From NCBI RefSeq assembly GCF_017115105.1, contig NZ_JABXKH010000031.1, forward strand, positions 1 through 64,000: a stretch of 64,000 bases of DNA. The letters run 5' to 3'. The position numbers were made by a program, and so were the translations under genes. Every line of letters begins with the position of its first letter. Position 1 is the stretch's first letter. Below the pieces are notes generated by a model. That model saw nothing but the letters and a program-made list of their open reading frames with translations. It did not search any database and was not told where the DNA came from. This document shows, in pieces, positions 45,587-53,651 of the stretch. Source of the DNA: Nostoc sp. NMS2. GTDB taxonomy: Bacteria > Cyanobacteriota > Cyanobacteriia > Cyanobacteriales > Nostocaceae.

Positions 45587-46273
45587 ATGCACAAAATTCT
45601 GATATTCCATGATGAAAAACTTCTACGCCGTGCGCTTACCCACCGTTCTTATGTCCATGAAAACCCCACAGAAGGCGAACATAATGAACGCCTAGAATTC
45701 CTCGGTGATGCTTTGCTGAATTTCTTAAGTGGTGAGTATCTATATAGTTGTCACCCAGAAATGGGAGAAGATGAATTAACCCGGCGACGTTCGGCGCTGG
45801 TAGATGAGAAACAATTAGCAAAGTTCGCCGAGGAGGTAGGTTTAGACTTTAGAATGCGGTTAGGAAAAGGCGCAATTCGAGATGGAGGCTACCAAAATCC
45901 TAATTTGCTCAGTAGCACCTTTGAAGCAGTCCTTGGTGCTTACTATTTGGATAATGATTCTAATATTGAAGCAGTTCGCGCAATTATAGAACCACTATTT
46001 GATTCTGTAGATCCTAAACATATAATTGTGTCTCGTTCTAATGTAGACTCAAAAAATCGCTTTCAAGAATGGGTGCAACGCAACGTTACCCCCACTCCTC
46101 CTAAATATTTCACAGAACAAATAGGAGGCCCTTCTCACGCGCCAGAATTCATCGCCAAAGTATTGGTAGATGCAAAAATTTACGGTGAAGGTAAGGGACG
46201 CAATAAGAAAGATGCAGAGAAAGCTGCTGCTGAAGATGCACTAGCTAAGTTAAAAAAACAAGGGTTGTTGTAA
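45587..46273 (+). CDS. rnc: Ribonuclease III
   Basis: Cleaves double-stranded RNA in rRNA processing and regulation. From ATG 45587 (M-H-K-I-L) it has 228 residues. The catalytic signature NERLEFLGDALLNF is near residue 30, with a second acidic cluster in LLSSTFEAVLGAYYLD. A C-terminal double-stranded-RNA-binding domain follows, from SKNRFQEWVQ to KKDAEKAAAEDALAKL. The extension to TTG 45539 is not conserved. Nostoc-type genomes often have more than one RNase III-type gene; this is a full two-domain form. Confidence 0.94.
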   Translation: MHKILIFHDEKLLRRALTHRSYVHENPTEGEHNERLEFLGDALLNFLSGEYLYSCHPEMGEDELTRRRSALVDEKQLAKFAEEVGLDFRMRLGKGAIRDGGYQNPNLLSSTFEAVLGAYYLDNDSNIEAVRAIIEPLFDSVDPKHIIVSRSNVDSKNRFQEWVQRNVTPTPPKYFTEQIGGPSHAPEFIAKVLVDAKIYGEGKGRNKKDAEKAAAEDALAKLKKQGLL

Positions 46274-46355
46274 AAATATTTTTCTCTCACGTAGAGGCGC
46301 ATAAATCAAATCAGAACCAGTCGAAGAATAGTTGTTTAAATTAATATACTTTGAT

Positions 46356-46772
46356 ATGCCTGCAAGAGATATTTATCATGATGCTGTTAAGAATGCCTTA
46401 ATTCAAGAAGGCTGGATAATTACAGATGACCCTCTACATTTAAAGTGGGGTCAAAAAGATATGTATGTAGATTTAGGAGCTAAACAACTTTTAGCCGCAG
46501 AACAAGGAACTAAAAAAATAGCCGTAGAAATTAAAAGTTTTGTGAGTCCTTCAGAAATGGCAGACCTCAAAGATGCCATTGGGGGATTTATCATGTATCG
46601 TGCTGTTATCCATCGCTTGGAACCAAACAGAACATTGTATTTGGCGGTGCGCGACAGCGTATTTACAGCTTTGTTTGAGGAACCAATTGGTACACTTTTA
46701 ATAGAGACCGAGAATCTAAAGTTAGTCGTTTTTAATCCAGAAACTGAGAGGATTATCCAATGGATACCTTAG
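46356..46772 (+). CDS. xisH: XisH-family protein (fdxN-element excision controlling factor type)
   Basis: A 138-residue protein from ATG 46356 (M-P-A-R-D-I-Y-H). KWGQKDMYVDLGAK and KKIAVEIKSFVSPSEM supply the D and E-x-K of a PD-(D/E)XK-like nuclease fold known for XisH proteins. In Anabaena, XisH and XisI are needed with XisF for heterocyst-specific excision of the fdxN element, but xisH-xisI pairs are numerous in cyanobacteria without such elements. It overlaps xisI by 13 bases, indicating translational coupling. Confidence 0.9.
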   Translation: MPARDIYHDAVKNALIQEGWIITDDPLHLKWGQKDMYVDLGAKQLLAAEQGTKKIAVEIKSFVSPSEMADLKDAIGGFIMYRAVIHRLEPNRTLYLAVRDSVFTALFEEPIGTLLIETENLKLVVFNPETERIIQWIP

Positions 46773-47095
46773 ATAATTATCGACGCATCATCAAACAAGT
46801 ATTAGTACCCTACACACAAATTCCTTATTCCCACGCAGCTATTGAATGTAAAGCAGTCTTTGATAGCGAAAATGACAGCTATTTACTGATAACTCTAGGA
46901 TGGGATGGTATAAAGCGAATTCATGGCTGCTTAGTTGATATTGACATTATTGATGGCAAAATCTGGATACAACGAGATGACACAGAAGATGGCGTAACCT
47001 ACGAATTAGTAGCAGCAGGAATTCCTAAAGATAAAATTGTCTTAGGATTTCACCCGCAAAATGTCAGGCAACATACAGGATATGGTATTTTATAA
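46760..47095 (+). CDS. xisI: XisI-family protein
   Basis: A 111-residue protein and partner of XisH. It starts inside the end of xisH (ATG 46760). Family signatures are LDNYRRIIKQVL at the N-terminus, HGCLVDIDIIDGKIWIQRDDTEDG in the centre, and the C-terminal IVLGFHPQNVRQHTGYG. The function is unknown at the biochemical level; it may act with the XisH nuclease-fold protein as a pair. No prophage or excision-element boundaries are seen nearby. Confidence 0.92.
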   Translation: MDTLDNYRRIIKQVLVPYTQIPYSHAAIECKAVFDSENDSYLLITLGWDGIKRIHGCLVDIDIIDGKIWIQRDDTEDGVTYELVAAGIPKDKIVLGFHPQNVRQHTGYGIL

Positions 47096-47120
47096 GTTTA
47101 AAAATATACTTTAAACTTTC

Positions 47121-48311
47121 TCACATCTTCACTTCTAAAGGCAAAATTACACTGAAGGTAGAACCAACTCCTACCTCGGATGCTAGGTTAATTGTACCTT
47201 GGAGTAGTTTTACTAACCGCGAAACGATCGCTAACCCCAATCCTGTACTATCAGGGAGATAGGGACGATCGCTAAAACTCACCCGAAAGTAGGGTTCAAA
47301 TATCTGGGTTTGGTTTTCTGGTGCAATGCCAATTCCAGTGTCAGAAACTGCGATCGCACATCTCTGGTTCTCCAACACCTGACACATTATAATAATAGTC
47401 CCCGACTCTGTATAGCGAATTGCATTACTAATAAGATTTGTCACAATTTGTTGGCATTGAAAAGGATCTGTGATTAATTCATTAGGAGCGCGATCGCAAT
47501 CCACCACCACTTTTAAATTTTTCTCAGCAGCTAAAGGTTCCAACATTTCACAGACATTATCAATTAATTCACGCACATCTGTGGGTGCTAGTTGGAGTTT
47601 TATCTGTCCTGCTTCATAGCGCGAAAGTTCTAATACATCGTTAATCAGGTGGAGTAATTGTCTACCGTTACGCAGTACCCGCTCAATATGTTCTAAATTA
47701 GCTGAGGTGTCTTTTAGCTGTGTCTTGCGTCGTTGTTGGCGTAAAAACAGATCAGAGTAACCAATAATGGAAGTTAGAGGATGTTTCAATTCGTGGGCTA
47801 GTTGCGAAAGATACTCTTGATTGGCGCTCATTAAGCGCGTAAGTTCTTCATTATGGAGCGTTAGTGATAATTGCAACTGCTGTAATTCTCGCAAACGTTC
47901 GTCAACATAACTCTTAAAACATCGAGCGATCGCTTCGTCTATGATAGCGTCAATCAGACGCATAGAACGAATTATATCTCCAGGTGTTCCCCCCAATAAA
48001 TCTGCTTGTAGAGCATCAAATATTACTGTTCGCAGCAGATGATATTCTCTGGCAATTTCTGCTGGGTCAAAACCTTGTTCTGCTCGAATAGCTCCATGCT
48101 GAAAACTAGCAGTAACTATCGACTGAATATCATTATCCTGAGATTTTGAAAGCACTGTTACCATTGCTTGTAAAACATCAGGGATATGATCTTTTACTGC
48201 TGTATAAGATAGGTCATCAGCACTTTCAATCCGTCTATCCTTGCGAACTGCTGTAATCCATTTATCGAGAATGGTATCCGTTTTTTCAGCCAGTATTTGA
48301 CTAAAATCCAT
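47121..48311 (-). CDS. Histidine kinase with N-terminal RsbR-like helical domain
   Basis: A 396-residue protein from ATG 48311 (M-D-F-S-Q-I-L). The N-terminal 150 residues form an all-helical RsbRD_N-like sensor (ILDKWITAVRKD, then FDPAEIAREYHLLRTVIF). A short coiled coil and the HisKA H-box LAHELKHPLTSIIGY follow, then the HATPase_c boxes LLHLINDVLELSRYEAG, ITNLISNAIRYT (N), AVSDTGIGIAPE (G1) and STGLGLAIVSRLV (G2). No transmembrane segment is present, so it is cytoplasmic. No response regulator is adjacent. It is convergent with xisHI. Confidence 0.9.
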   Translation of the reverse strand: MDFSQILAEKTDTILDKWITAVRKDRRIESADDLSYTAVKDHIPDVLQAMVTVLSKSQDNDIQSIVTASFQHGAIRAEQGFDPAEIAREYHLLRTVIFDALQADLLGGTPGDIIRSMRLIDAIIDEAIARCFKSYVDERLRELQQLQLSLTLHNEELTRLMSANQEYLSQLAHELKHPLTSIIGYSDLFLRQQRRKTQLKDTSANLEHIERVLRNGRQLLHLINDVLELSRYEAGQIKLQLAPTDVRELIDNVCEMLEPLAAEKNLKVVVDCDRAPNELITDPFQCQQIVTNLISNAIRYTESGTIIIMCQVLENQRCAIAVSDTGIGIAPENQTQIFEPYFRVSFSDRPYLPDSTGLGLAIVSRLVKLLQGTINLASEVGVGSTFSVILPLEVKM

Positions 48312-48730
48312 TATGTTAAATTCAGCTAGGAGATAGATGAGCAAACTGCCATATCCAATTAGTTTAACGATTGCGGTGGCTTTTTACCAAATTTGGGAAT
48401 TTTATTCACCTACCAAAAGAAATAGATTCTACATATTCATTTTTTTGCTGATTAACTCTCCGTGTCTAAAATTCTTCCAGTATAATCTATATTCTCTTAA
48501 GAAATATTAAACAAGCAGATAACAATATTGATGCTTGACTAAGCTATATTGTTTAGTTTTCTGTGCAAGAAGTTGACTCACAACACCATTAAAAGTATAA
48601 ATTGTACTTATTACCCAGAAGCAAGTAGAGCCGCTGAATTCTGGTATTTAAATAAACAACATTTCTTCTCAGATAGATGGCTTTTACTGAGCATCAATGT
48701 TATATTGTCCATAATTTAGTATCCATTAGA

Positions 48731-48940
48731 GTAAGTCAGCCTAATTCAGCGTGTCACAGTGCATAACGCTGGAGCGGAGGAACCAAATTGTGGGGCGTAT
48801 CTCATAGAAAGTGAGGAGTTAAAGTGAGAAGTGAAGAGTTAACTCAGCACTCAGCACTAGGTACTCAGCACTCTAAAAAGAAGGGCATCTCTCAGCCCTA
48901 GCCCGTCAGCTAACTTCGTAGGCATTGGGAGGAGACTGAA
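48731..48940 (+). ncRNA. c-di-AMP riboswitch (ydaO-yuaA class) upstream of the ABC importer
   Basis: Conserved class features are visible in order: GCCTAATTCAGCG with a closing CGCTG hairpin; GCGGAGGAACCAA (48774-48786) then GTGGGGC; and CCCGTCAGC-TAAC-TTCGTAGGC (48902-48923), enclosed by CTCTCA pairing with TGGGAG. The class binds cyclic di-AMP and usually turns expression off when ligand is high. Between the two conserved halves is a loop of about 95 bases filled with AGTGAGAAGTGAAGAG / CAGCACTCAGCAC repeats, whereas the second riboswitch in this window has about 20 bases there. It ends about 97 bases before the permease start. No clear terminator could be assigned. The stretch 48312-48730 holds no gene. 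Confidence 0.88.
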
Positions 48941-49036
48941 GAGACGGCATTTTTATAATGTTCCGATCTCATCGGTGTCCAAGGCTGGTACTGCTCGAAT
49001 TTTTTGTACCTGCACTTAAATCTTTTGAGGTCGTAA

Positions 49037-49888
49037 ATGATATTTCAACTAAATTTGGCTGCGATCGCAGCGATCGCAACACAAGCTGCGTGGAAAAAGA
49101 CAAAACCTGTCATCCTCAGAGATGTATTCATTTTACCAGTATTGGGCTTCTTGGGAATAATTGTGCTGTGGTGGATTATTGCACTTGCCAACCATGAATT
49201 AATGCCCACCCCACCAGAAGCCCTCATCGCTAATCTAGACTATATCTTAAATCCCTTCTACCAAAGAGGCCCAGGTAACTTGGGAATTGGTTGGTTATTG
49301 ATCGCAAGTCTGCGCCGGGTATTACTGGGTTTTTTGTTAGGTGCGGTAGTAGCGATTCCTGTGGGGTTTTTAATTGGCATGTCCAGACCGGCAATGCTAG
49401 CTCTCAATCCTATCATTCAAATTTTTAAACCCGTATCGCCCTTAGCTTGGCTGCCCATCGCCTTAGCAATTTTCAATTTAGCAGATCCTTCCGCCATTTT
49501 TGTAATTTTTATTACCTCCTTATGGCCGACAATTATTAATACCGCATTAGGAGTTTCTAGCGTTCCCAAAGATTATTTAGATGTGGCACAAGTGCTAGAA
49601 ATGCCCCGTTGGAGGCGGATTACCAAAATAATTTGGCCTGCAAGTTTACCGTATATTTTTACAGGTTTACGAATTAGTTTAGGCATAGCTTGGCTAGTAA
49701 TCGTCGCCGTGGAAATGCTTACAGGTGGTATTGGTATCGGCTTTTTTGTCTGGGATGAATGGAGTCGTTTAAACCTGAGTTCAGTCTTTTTAGCTGTGTT
49801 CATAATTGGCTTAACTGGGTTAATTTTGGATTACGCCGTGGGCAAAATCGAAGAATTAGTCACCCATCGCCCGAAAGCTTCCAACTAA
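49037..49888 (+). CDS. ABC importer permease (NrtB/CmpB/SsuC type)
   Basis: A 283-residue inner-membrane protein with six predicted helices. A GAGG box lies 6-7 bases before ATG 49037. The EAA-type cytoplasmic loop reads VPKDYLDVAQVLEMPRWRRITKIIWPASLPYIFTGLRI, which is the ATPase-contact motif, and IFKPVSPLAWLPIALAIF is typical of NitT/TauT-family permeases such as NrtB. It forms a channel with the two genes downstream. It is the first gene after the riboswitch and therefore its direct target. Confidence 0.9.
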   Translation: MIFQLNLAAIAAIATQAAWKKTKPVILRDVFILPVLGFLGIIVLWWIIALANHELMPTPPEALIANLDYILNPFYQRGPGNLGIGWLLIASLRRVLLGFLLGAVVAIPVGFLIGMSRPAMLALNPIIQIFKPVSPLAWLPIALAIFNLADPSAIFVIFITSLWPTIINTALGVSSVPKDYLDVAQVLEMPRWRRITKIIWPASLPYIFTGLRISLGIAWLVIVAVEMLTGGIGIGFFVWDEWSRLNLSSVFLAVFIIGLTGLILDYAVGKIEELVTHRPKASN

Positions 49889-50191
49889 CAAAATTCGACT
49901 GCTATCAAAACAGCAAGATGTAACCAGACTCTGCGCTTGGAGCGTGAGCAATTCATCATCGAATTTTAGATTTTAAATTTTGGATTTTGGAATTGAATCA
50001 AAATCCAAAATATAAAAAGGTCTGAGAGCAAGCGAATTTAAACGCGAGAATACATCTAAAATCCAAAATCGTTCGACTGAGCGTAGGTAGTCGAAGTCTA
50101 AAATTAATTGACAAGCTCCTAACTTGATTGCTGGGGTCAATCTAAAATCCAAAATCCAAAATCCAAAATTGTGTGACATGGAGCTACAAAA
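49889..50191. repeat. Spacer inside the importer operon filled with AT-rich repeats
   Basis: TTTTGGATTTT and its complement AAAATCCAAAA occur many times (about 49966-50170), together with a GTTCGACTGAGCGTAG block. The units can pair into hairpins. No internal promoter was recognised. Confidence 0.6.
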
Positions 50192-51634
50192 ATGGGTGAT
50201 ATAAACTGGACTCGACGAGATTTTATTAAGGGAATAGGAGCAACCACAACTGGAATAGCGCTGTCCTCCTGTGGAATTTCAGGAGATAGATCCGCCAAAG
50301 GGCTAACAGAAGAAGCTTTAGCTGTACAACCATTAATTAGATCCCAAGACCTAGAAAAATCCGATCTGACAATTGGTTACGTTCCCGTTAATGATTGTGC
50401 GCCATTTGCGATCGCCTGGAAAAAAGGCTTCTTCCGCAAATATGGTTTGAACGTTACACTTAACCGCGAGGCCAGTTGGGCCACCTCCCGCGACGGTTTA
50501 ATATTTGGTCGCCTAGATGCTTCACCCGTAGTATCTGGTGCCGTTACCAACGCCAGAATTGGTGCTGAAGGCGCACGCCACGCCCCCTTGTGTGCAGCCA
50601 TGACCATCCACCGCCACGGTAACGGCATGACCATGAACAAAGCCATGTGGGATTTTGGGCTGCGTCCGTGGTATGAATATCAAGAAAAATATGGCGATGG
50701 TGCTTTAGAAGCCTTTGGGCGTGATTTCCGAGGCTACTTTGACAAGCAACCGCCAGAAAACAGAGTTTGGGCGGTAGTATTAAGTTCCGCCATTTACGAA
50801 TACTTTGTCCGCTACATATCCGCCGCCGCAGGAGTTGATCCGCTTAAAGAGTTTCGCGTCATCATCGTTCCGCCTCCCCAAATGGTGACAAACGTGCGGA
50901 TTGGTGCAATGCAAGCTTACATGGTTGCAGAACCCTGGAATACAAGGGCAATAACAGGTAACGAAAACATCGGCTTTACCTTTGCACAAGGTAAAGAAGT
51001 CTGGTTAGGACACCCAGATCGACTTTTGGGAGTGATGGAACCTTTCATCGACAAATATCCCAAAACTTATCGTTCCTTAGTCAAGGCAATGATTGAAGCT
51101 TGCCAGTATTGCAGCAAAGTAGAAAACCACCAAGAAGTAGCCGAACTGCTTACAGAGCGCTCTTTTACAGGTGCAAAACCAAAAAACAAAAATGCTCCAA
51201 TTACGAAATTTACTGGTCCGGGAATTCTCGGCAACTATAACTATGGCGGCTTTGATGGCAAAGACCGCATCATCAAAGCTGCTGACACCACAATTTTCTT
51301 CGATATTCCTGACAACCTTCCCAAACAGCCAGGAGAACACTCAACATTCTTATGGAGATCGAGAAGTCTCTGGTTAATGACACAAGCAGCGCGGTGGGGA
51401 CAAATTAAGAAATTCCCCAAAAATGCTGAGAAACTAGCCGGACAAGGCTGGAGAACAGATTTATATCGCGAGATAGCATCTGAAATGGGCATCAAATGTC
51501 CAAAGGATGATTACAAGGTCGAACCACCAGAAGTATTTATAGATAAGAAAGGCTTCGACCCCAGCGATCCTGTAGGTTATCTAAATAGTTTTGCTATCAG
51601 GGCTAACGCTCCCACTAACTTTTTCATGTCTTAA
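50192..51634 (+). CDS. ABC importer substrate-binding lipoprotein (NrtA/CmpA family)
   Basis: A 480-residue protein. The N-terminus has a twin-arginine motif (WTRRDFIKGIG) and a lipobox-like LSSC with the cysteine at residue 27, so it is probably a Tat-exported lipoprotein. The body follows the NrtA/CmpA fold: LTIGYVPVNDCAPFAIAWKKGFFRKYGLNV, ASWATSRDGLIFGRLDASPV, and VAEPWNTRAI. NrtA binds nitrate and CmpA bicarbonate, but the ligand-contact segment around SGAVTNARIGAEG and HRHGNGMTMNKAMWD cannot be matched to either with certainty. The ligand is unknown. Confidence 0.88.
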   Translation: MGDINWTRRDFIKGIGATTTGIALSSCGISGDRSAKGLTEEALAVQPLIRSQDLEKSDLTIGYVPVNDCAPFAIAWKKGFFRKYGLNVTLNREASWATSRDGLIFGRLDASPVVSGAVTNARIGAEGARHAPLCAAMTIHRHGNGMTMNKAMWDFGLRPWYEYQEKYGDGALEAFGRDFRGYFDKQPPENRVWAVVLSSAIYEYFVRYISAAAGVDPLKEFRVIIVPPPQMVTNVRIGAMQAYMVAEPWNTRAITGNENIGFTFAQGKEVWLGHPDRLLGVMEPFIDKYPKTYRSLVKAMIEACQYCSKVENHQEVAELLTERSFTGAKPKNKNAPITKFTGPGILGNYNYGGFDGKDRIIKAADTTIFFDIPDNLPKQPGEHSTFLWRSRSLWLMTQAARWGQIKKFPKNAEKLAGQGWRTDLYREIASEMGIKCPKDDYKVEPPEVFIDKKGFDPSDPVGYLNSFAIRANAPTNFFMS

Positions 51635-51738
51635 ATTCCAAAATTAAATATTGACCCTGGCAATTTGAGATTTTAGATTTTCGGTACAAGTCGCGGTTAA
51701 TCCAAAATTGATTGACTAAATTATTTCGGGAGCCTTTG

Positions 51739-52602
51739 ATGATGGAATATACCTCATTACCTATTAATACCCAGACCGGAGTTCTTCCCCGCCCTGGATT
51801 TTTAGAAATTGAAAATTTAGTCAAGTCTTATCCGACACCTGATAAAGATAACTTTGTCGTTTTAGATGGAGTTAATCTAACGATTGGTGAAGATGAATAT
51901 ATTTCTGTAATTGGTCACTCTGGTTGTGGAAAATCAACCCTATTAAAGATAGTAGCTGGTTTAGAAAAAGCCACTTCCGGCTCAGTCCGGCTCGATGGAA
52001 AAGAAATCTGTCAGCCAGGAGCCGAAAGGATGATGGTATTTCAGAACTATTCGCTGTTACCTTGGTTAACAGTCCGAGAAAATATCCGTTTAGCTGTGGA
52101 TGAAGTGCTAAAAAATGCTAATCGGGCTGAAAAAATTAGCATTGTAAATGAACACTTGGCAATGGTAAACTTGACGGCGGCAGCTGACAAATATCCTGAT
52201 GAAATCTCTGGAGGGATGAAACAACGAGTAGGCATTGCCAGAGCCTTAGCAATTCGTCCTAAAATGTTGCTGATGGATGAACCTTTTGGGGCACTAGATG
52301 CGCTAACTCGTGGCAAATTGCAACGGCAGGTATTGGATATTTGGGAAAACCATCGGCAAGCAGTGATGATGATTACACACGATGTAGACGAAGCAATTTA
52401 TATGTCCGATCGCATCGTCTTGATGACTAATGGCCCATCTGCTACTATAGGGGAGATTTTAGAAGTTCCTTTTGAGCGTCCACGCGTTAGCGAAGCTCCT
52501 CTGAAAGAGGCTCGCGCCGCCATGCGAAACTCAAAAGAATATTTTGAACTCCGCAACCACGCCTTAAATTTCCTCGATCGATATTTTACCCAAGACGAGT
52601 AA
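51739..52602 (+). CDS. ABC importer ATPase (NrtD/SsuB type)
   Basis: A 287-residue protein from ATG 51739, with GGGAG 6 bases upstream; the frame opens at TTG 51712. Walker A is GHSGCGKST, the signature motif is ISGGMKQRVGIARAL, Walker B is LLMDEPFGALD, and the H-loop is ITHDVDEAI. The C-terminal part of NrtD-like proteins normally reads R-P-R then runs to the Y-F-E-L-R-N-H segment; here about 13-15 residues (VSEAPLKEARAAM) encoded by a palindromic repeat (GCGTTAGCGAAGCTCCTCTG core) are inserted between them. It powers the permease at 49037. Confidence 0.93.
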   Translation: MMEYTSLPINTQTGVLPRPGFLEIENLVKSYPTPDKDNFVVLDGVNLTIGEDEYISVIGHSGCGKSTLLKIVAGLEKATSGSVRLDGKEICQPGAERMMVFQNYSLLPWLTVRENIRLAVDEVLKNANRAEKISIVNEHLAMVNLTAAADKYPDEISGGMKQRVGIARALAIRPKMLLMDEPFGALDALTRGKLQRQVLDIWENHRQAVMMITHDVDEAIYMSDRIVLMTNGPSATIGEILEVPFERPRVSEAPLKEARAAMRNSKEYFELRNHALNFLDRYFTQDE

Positions 52603-52620
52603 ATTAGATTATCATTTTTT

Positions 52621-52750
52621 TTAGTGGGTAGCCTAATTCAAATTCATGAAAGCTGGATTTGGAACGGAGGAACCAATGTTTGGGGCTAATCTTACGAGAG
52701 ACACCTTCCAGTCTTAGCCCGTCAGCTAACTCCGTAGGCAATGGAAGGAA
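52621..52750 (+). ncRNA. c-di-AMP riboswitch (ydaO-yuaA class) upstream of the universal stress protein gene
   Basis: Same class as 48731-48940: GCCTAATTC, then TCAAATT-type helix closing with GATTTGG, ACGGAGGAACCAA (52664-52676) then TTGGGGC, and CCCGTCAGC-TAAC-TCCGTAGGC (52718-52739). The last part is held by CCTTCCA (52704-52710) and TGGAAGG (52742-52748). It is compact, with a short variable loop. A terminator hairpin starts at 52747 and shares two bases with this closing helix, suggesting a switch. Confidence 0.9.
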
Positions 52751-52795
52751 CCCCCAAGATTTTGGCTGTAATCCAGTTATTATTGGGGTTTCCTT
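52747..52795 (+). terminator. Expression-platform terminator of the second riboswitch
   Basis: GGAACCCCCAA (52747-52757) pairs with TTGGGGTTTCC (52783-52793). Its left arm overlaps the 3' strand of the aptamer closing helix by two bases, which fits a transcriptional on/off switch. The T-run after it is short (CCTT), so termination strength is uncertain. Confidence 0.65.
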
Positions 52796-52943
52796 GACTG
52801 ATTTCAGATTTTAAATTTTGGTTATCGTTACTCAATCTAAAATCCAAAATTGTTCGACTGAGCGTAGCCGAAGTCCAAAATCCAAAATTTGTCCCCCTGC
52901 TTCTTTCTCATTACTAATTCATTTCATTGGGAGAAGTAAAGCT

Positions 52944-53576
52944 GTGCAAATCAAGCCAATGTTAGCACGTCTGCAAAGTGCCACAGGTAGAGATGACTTA
53001 ATTGACCAAATGGTACTAGTGCCAGAACCAAAAAAACCTTTTTCTAAAGAACCTCAAAAAGCAAAAGCAGTTAATTTAATTGTTGCTTATGACGCATCTC
53101 CTAACAGTCATACGGCGCTAGATATTGCTTTCTGGATTGCACATCAAACTCGTTTAGCTACTAATGCACAAGTTACAGTCCAAGCCGTTTATGTGGTAGA
53201 AGACAATCAAAGCAGTCAATATCCAAATATATTGAATTTTCCACAACAGCCTTCATTTGAATGTCAAGTTAGTGAAGTATCAAAGTCTGTCACACAGGTA
53301 TTAACTCAACCCAAATTGCAGACAGTTGTAACTCCCCTGCAACAAGCAGATATAATTCTCTGGCAAGCCCGAAGTTTAGCTGAAGAATGGCAAGGTTCCT
53401 TCAAATCTCATTTGCGGTTTGGTAGCATTTCTATAGAACTTCACAAAGTTGTTGAATCAGAAGCTGCCGATATTCTATTTCTCGGTTGCCAATCTGTTAA
53501 TCATCCGATGATTGAGGCATTAGGTTATAATTTTCCCTGCGCGGTTTTGGGTATTCCCAGTTGTATTGATCAATAA
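52944..53576 (+). CDS. Universal stress protein (UspA family)
   Basis: A 210-residue protein from GTG 52944, supported by GGGAGAAG 7 bases upstream. The frame from 52818 runs through repeats and is not homologous. The fold is one Usp domain: NLIVAYDASPNSHTALDIAFWIAHQT at the start, a central VTVQAVYVVED strand, then ADILFLGCQS near the end. The usual ATP-binding G-x2-G-x9-G-S/T is not evident. Usp proteins respond to stress, and some bind c-di-AMP. Its gene has its own c-di-AMP riboswitch and terminator. Confidence 0.85.
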   Translation: MQIKPMLARLQSATGRDDLIDQMVLVPEPKKPFSKEPQKAKAVNLIVAYDASPNSHTALDIAFWIAHQTRLATNAQVTVQAVYVVEDNQSSQYPNILNFPQQPSFECQVSEVSKSVTQVLTQPKLQTVVTPLQQADIILWQARSLAEEWQGSFKSHLRFGSISIELHKVVESEAADILFLGCQSVNHPMIEALGYNFPCAVLGIPSCIDQ

Positions 53577-53625
53577 TCGCTGTTTAAAATTACGGTAATT
53601 TTAATCCAATTGTAATCATACATAA

Positions 53626-53651
53626 GTCACCTAGAACTAGGTGGCTTTTTT
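53626..53651 (+). terminator. Intrinsic terminator of the Usp gene
   Basis: GTCACCTAG and CTAGGTGGC form a tight hairpin (53626-53645) with a T-run after it. It lies 50 bases after the stop. Confidence 0.85.

Noticed and set aside
9092-47095. The recombinase at 9 kb and xisHI at 46 kb as one excision element
   Set aside because: They are 36 kb apart with housekeeping genes between. No border repeats were seen, and the recombinase is a core cyanobacterial type with a degenerate catalytic domain.
48616-48650. CCAGAA and TTCTGG arms around GCCGCTGAA as the start of the riboswitch
   Set aside because: They form only a small separate hairpin. The conserved aptamer blocks begin about 100 bases later with their own 5' element.
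52818-52943. A longer N-terminus for the universal stress protein
   Set aside because: Those 42 codons run through TTTTGGTTAT/AATCCAAAAT repeats and precede a well-placed ribosome site for GTG 52944.
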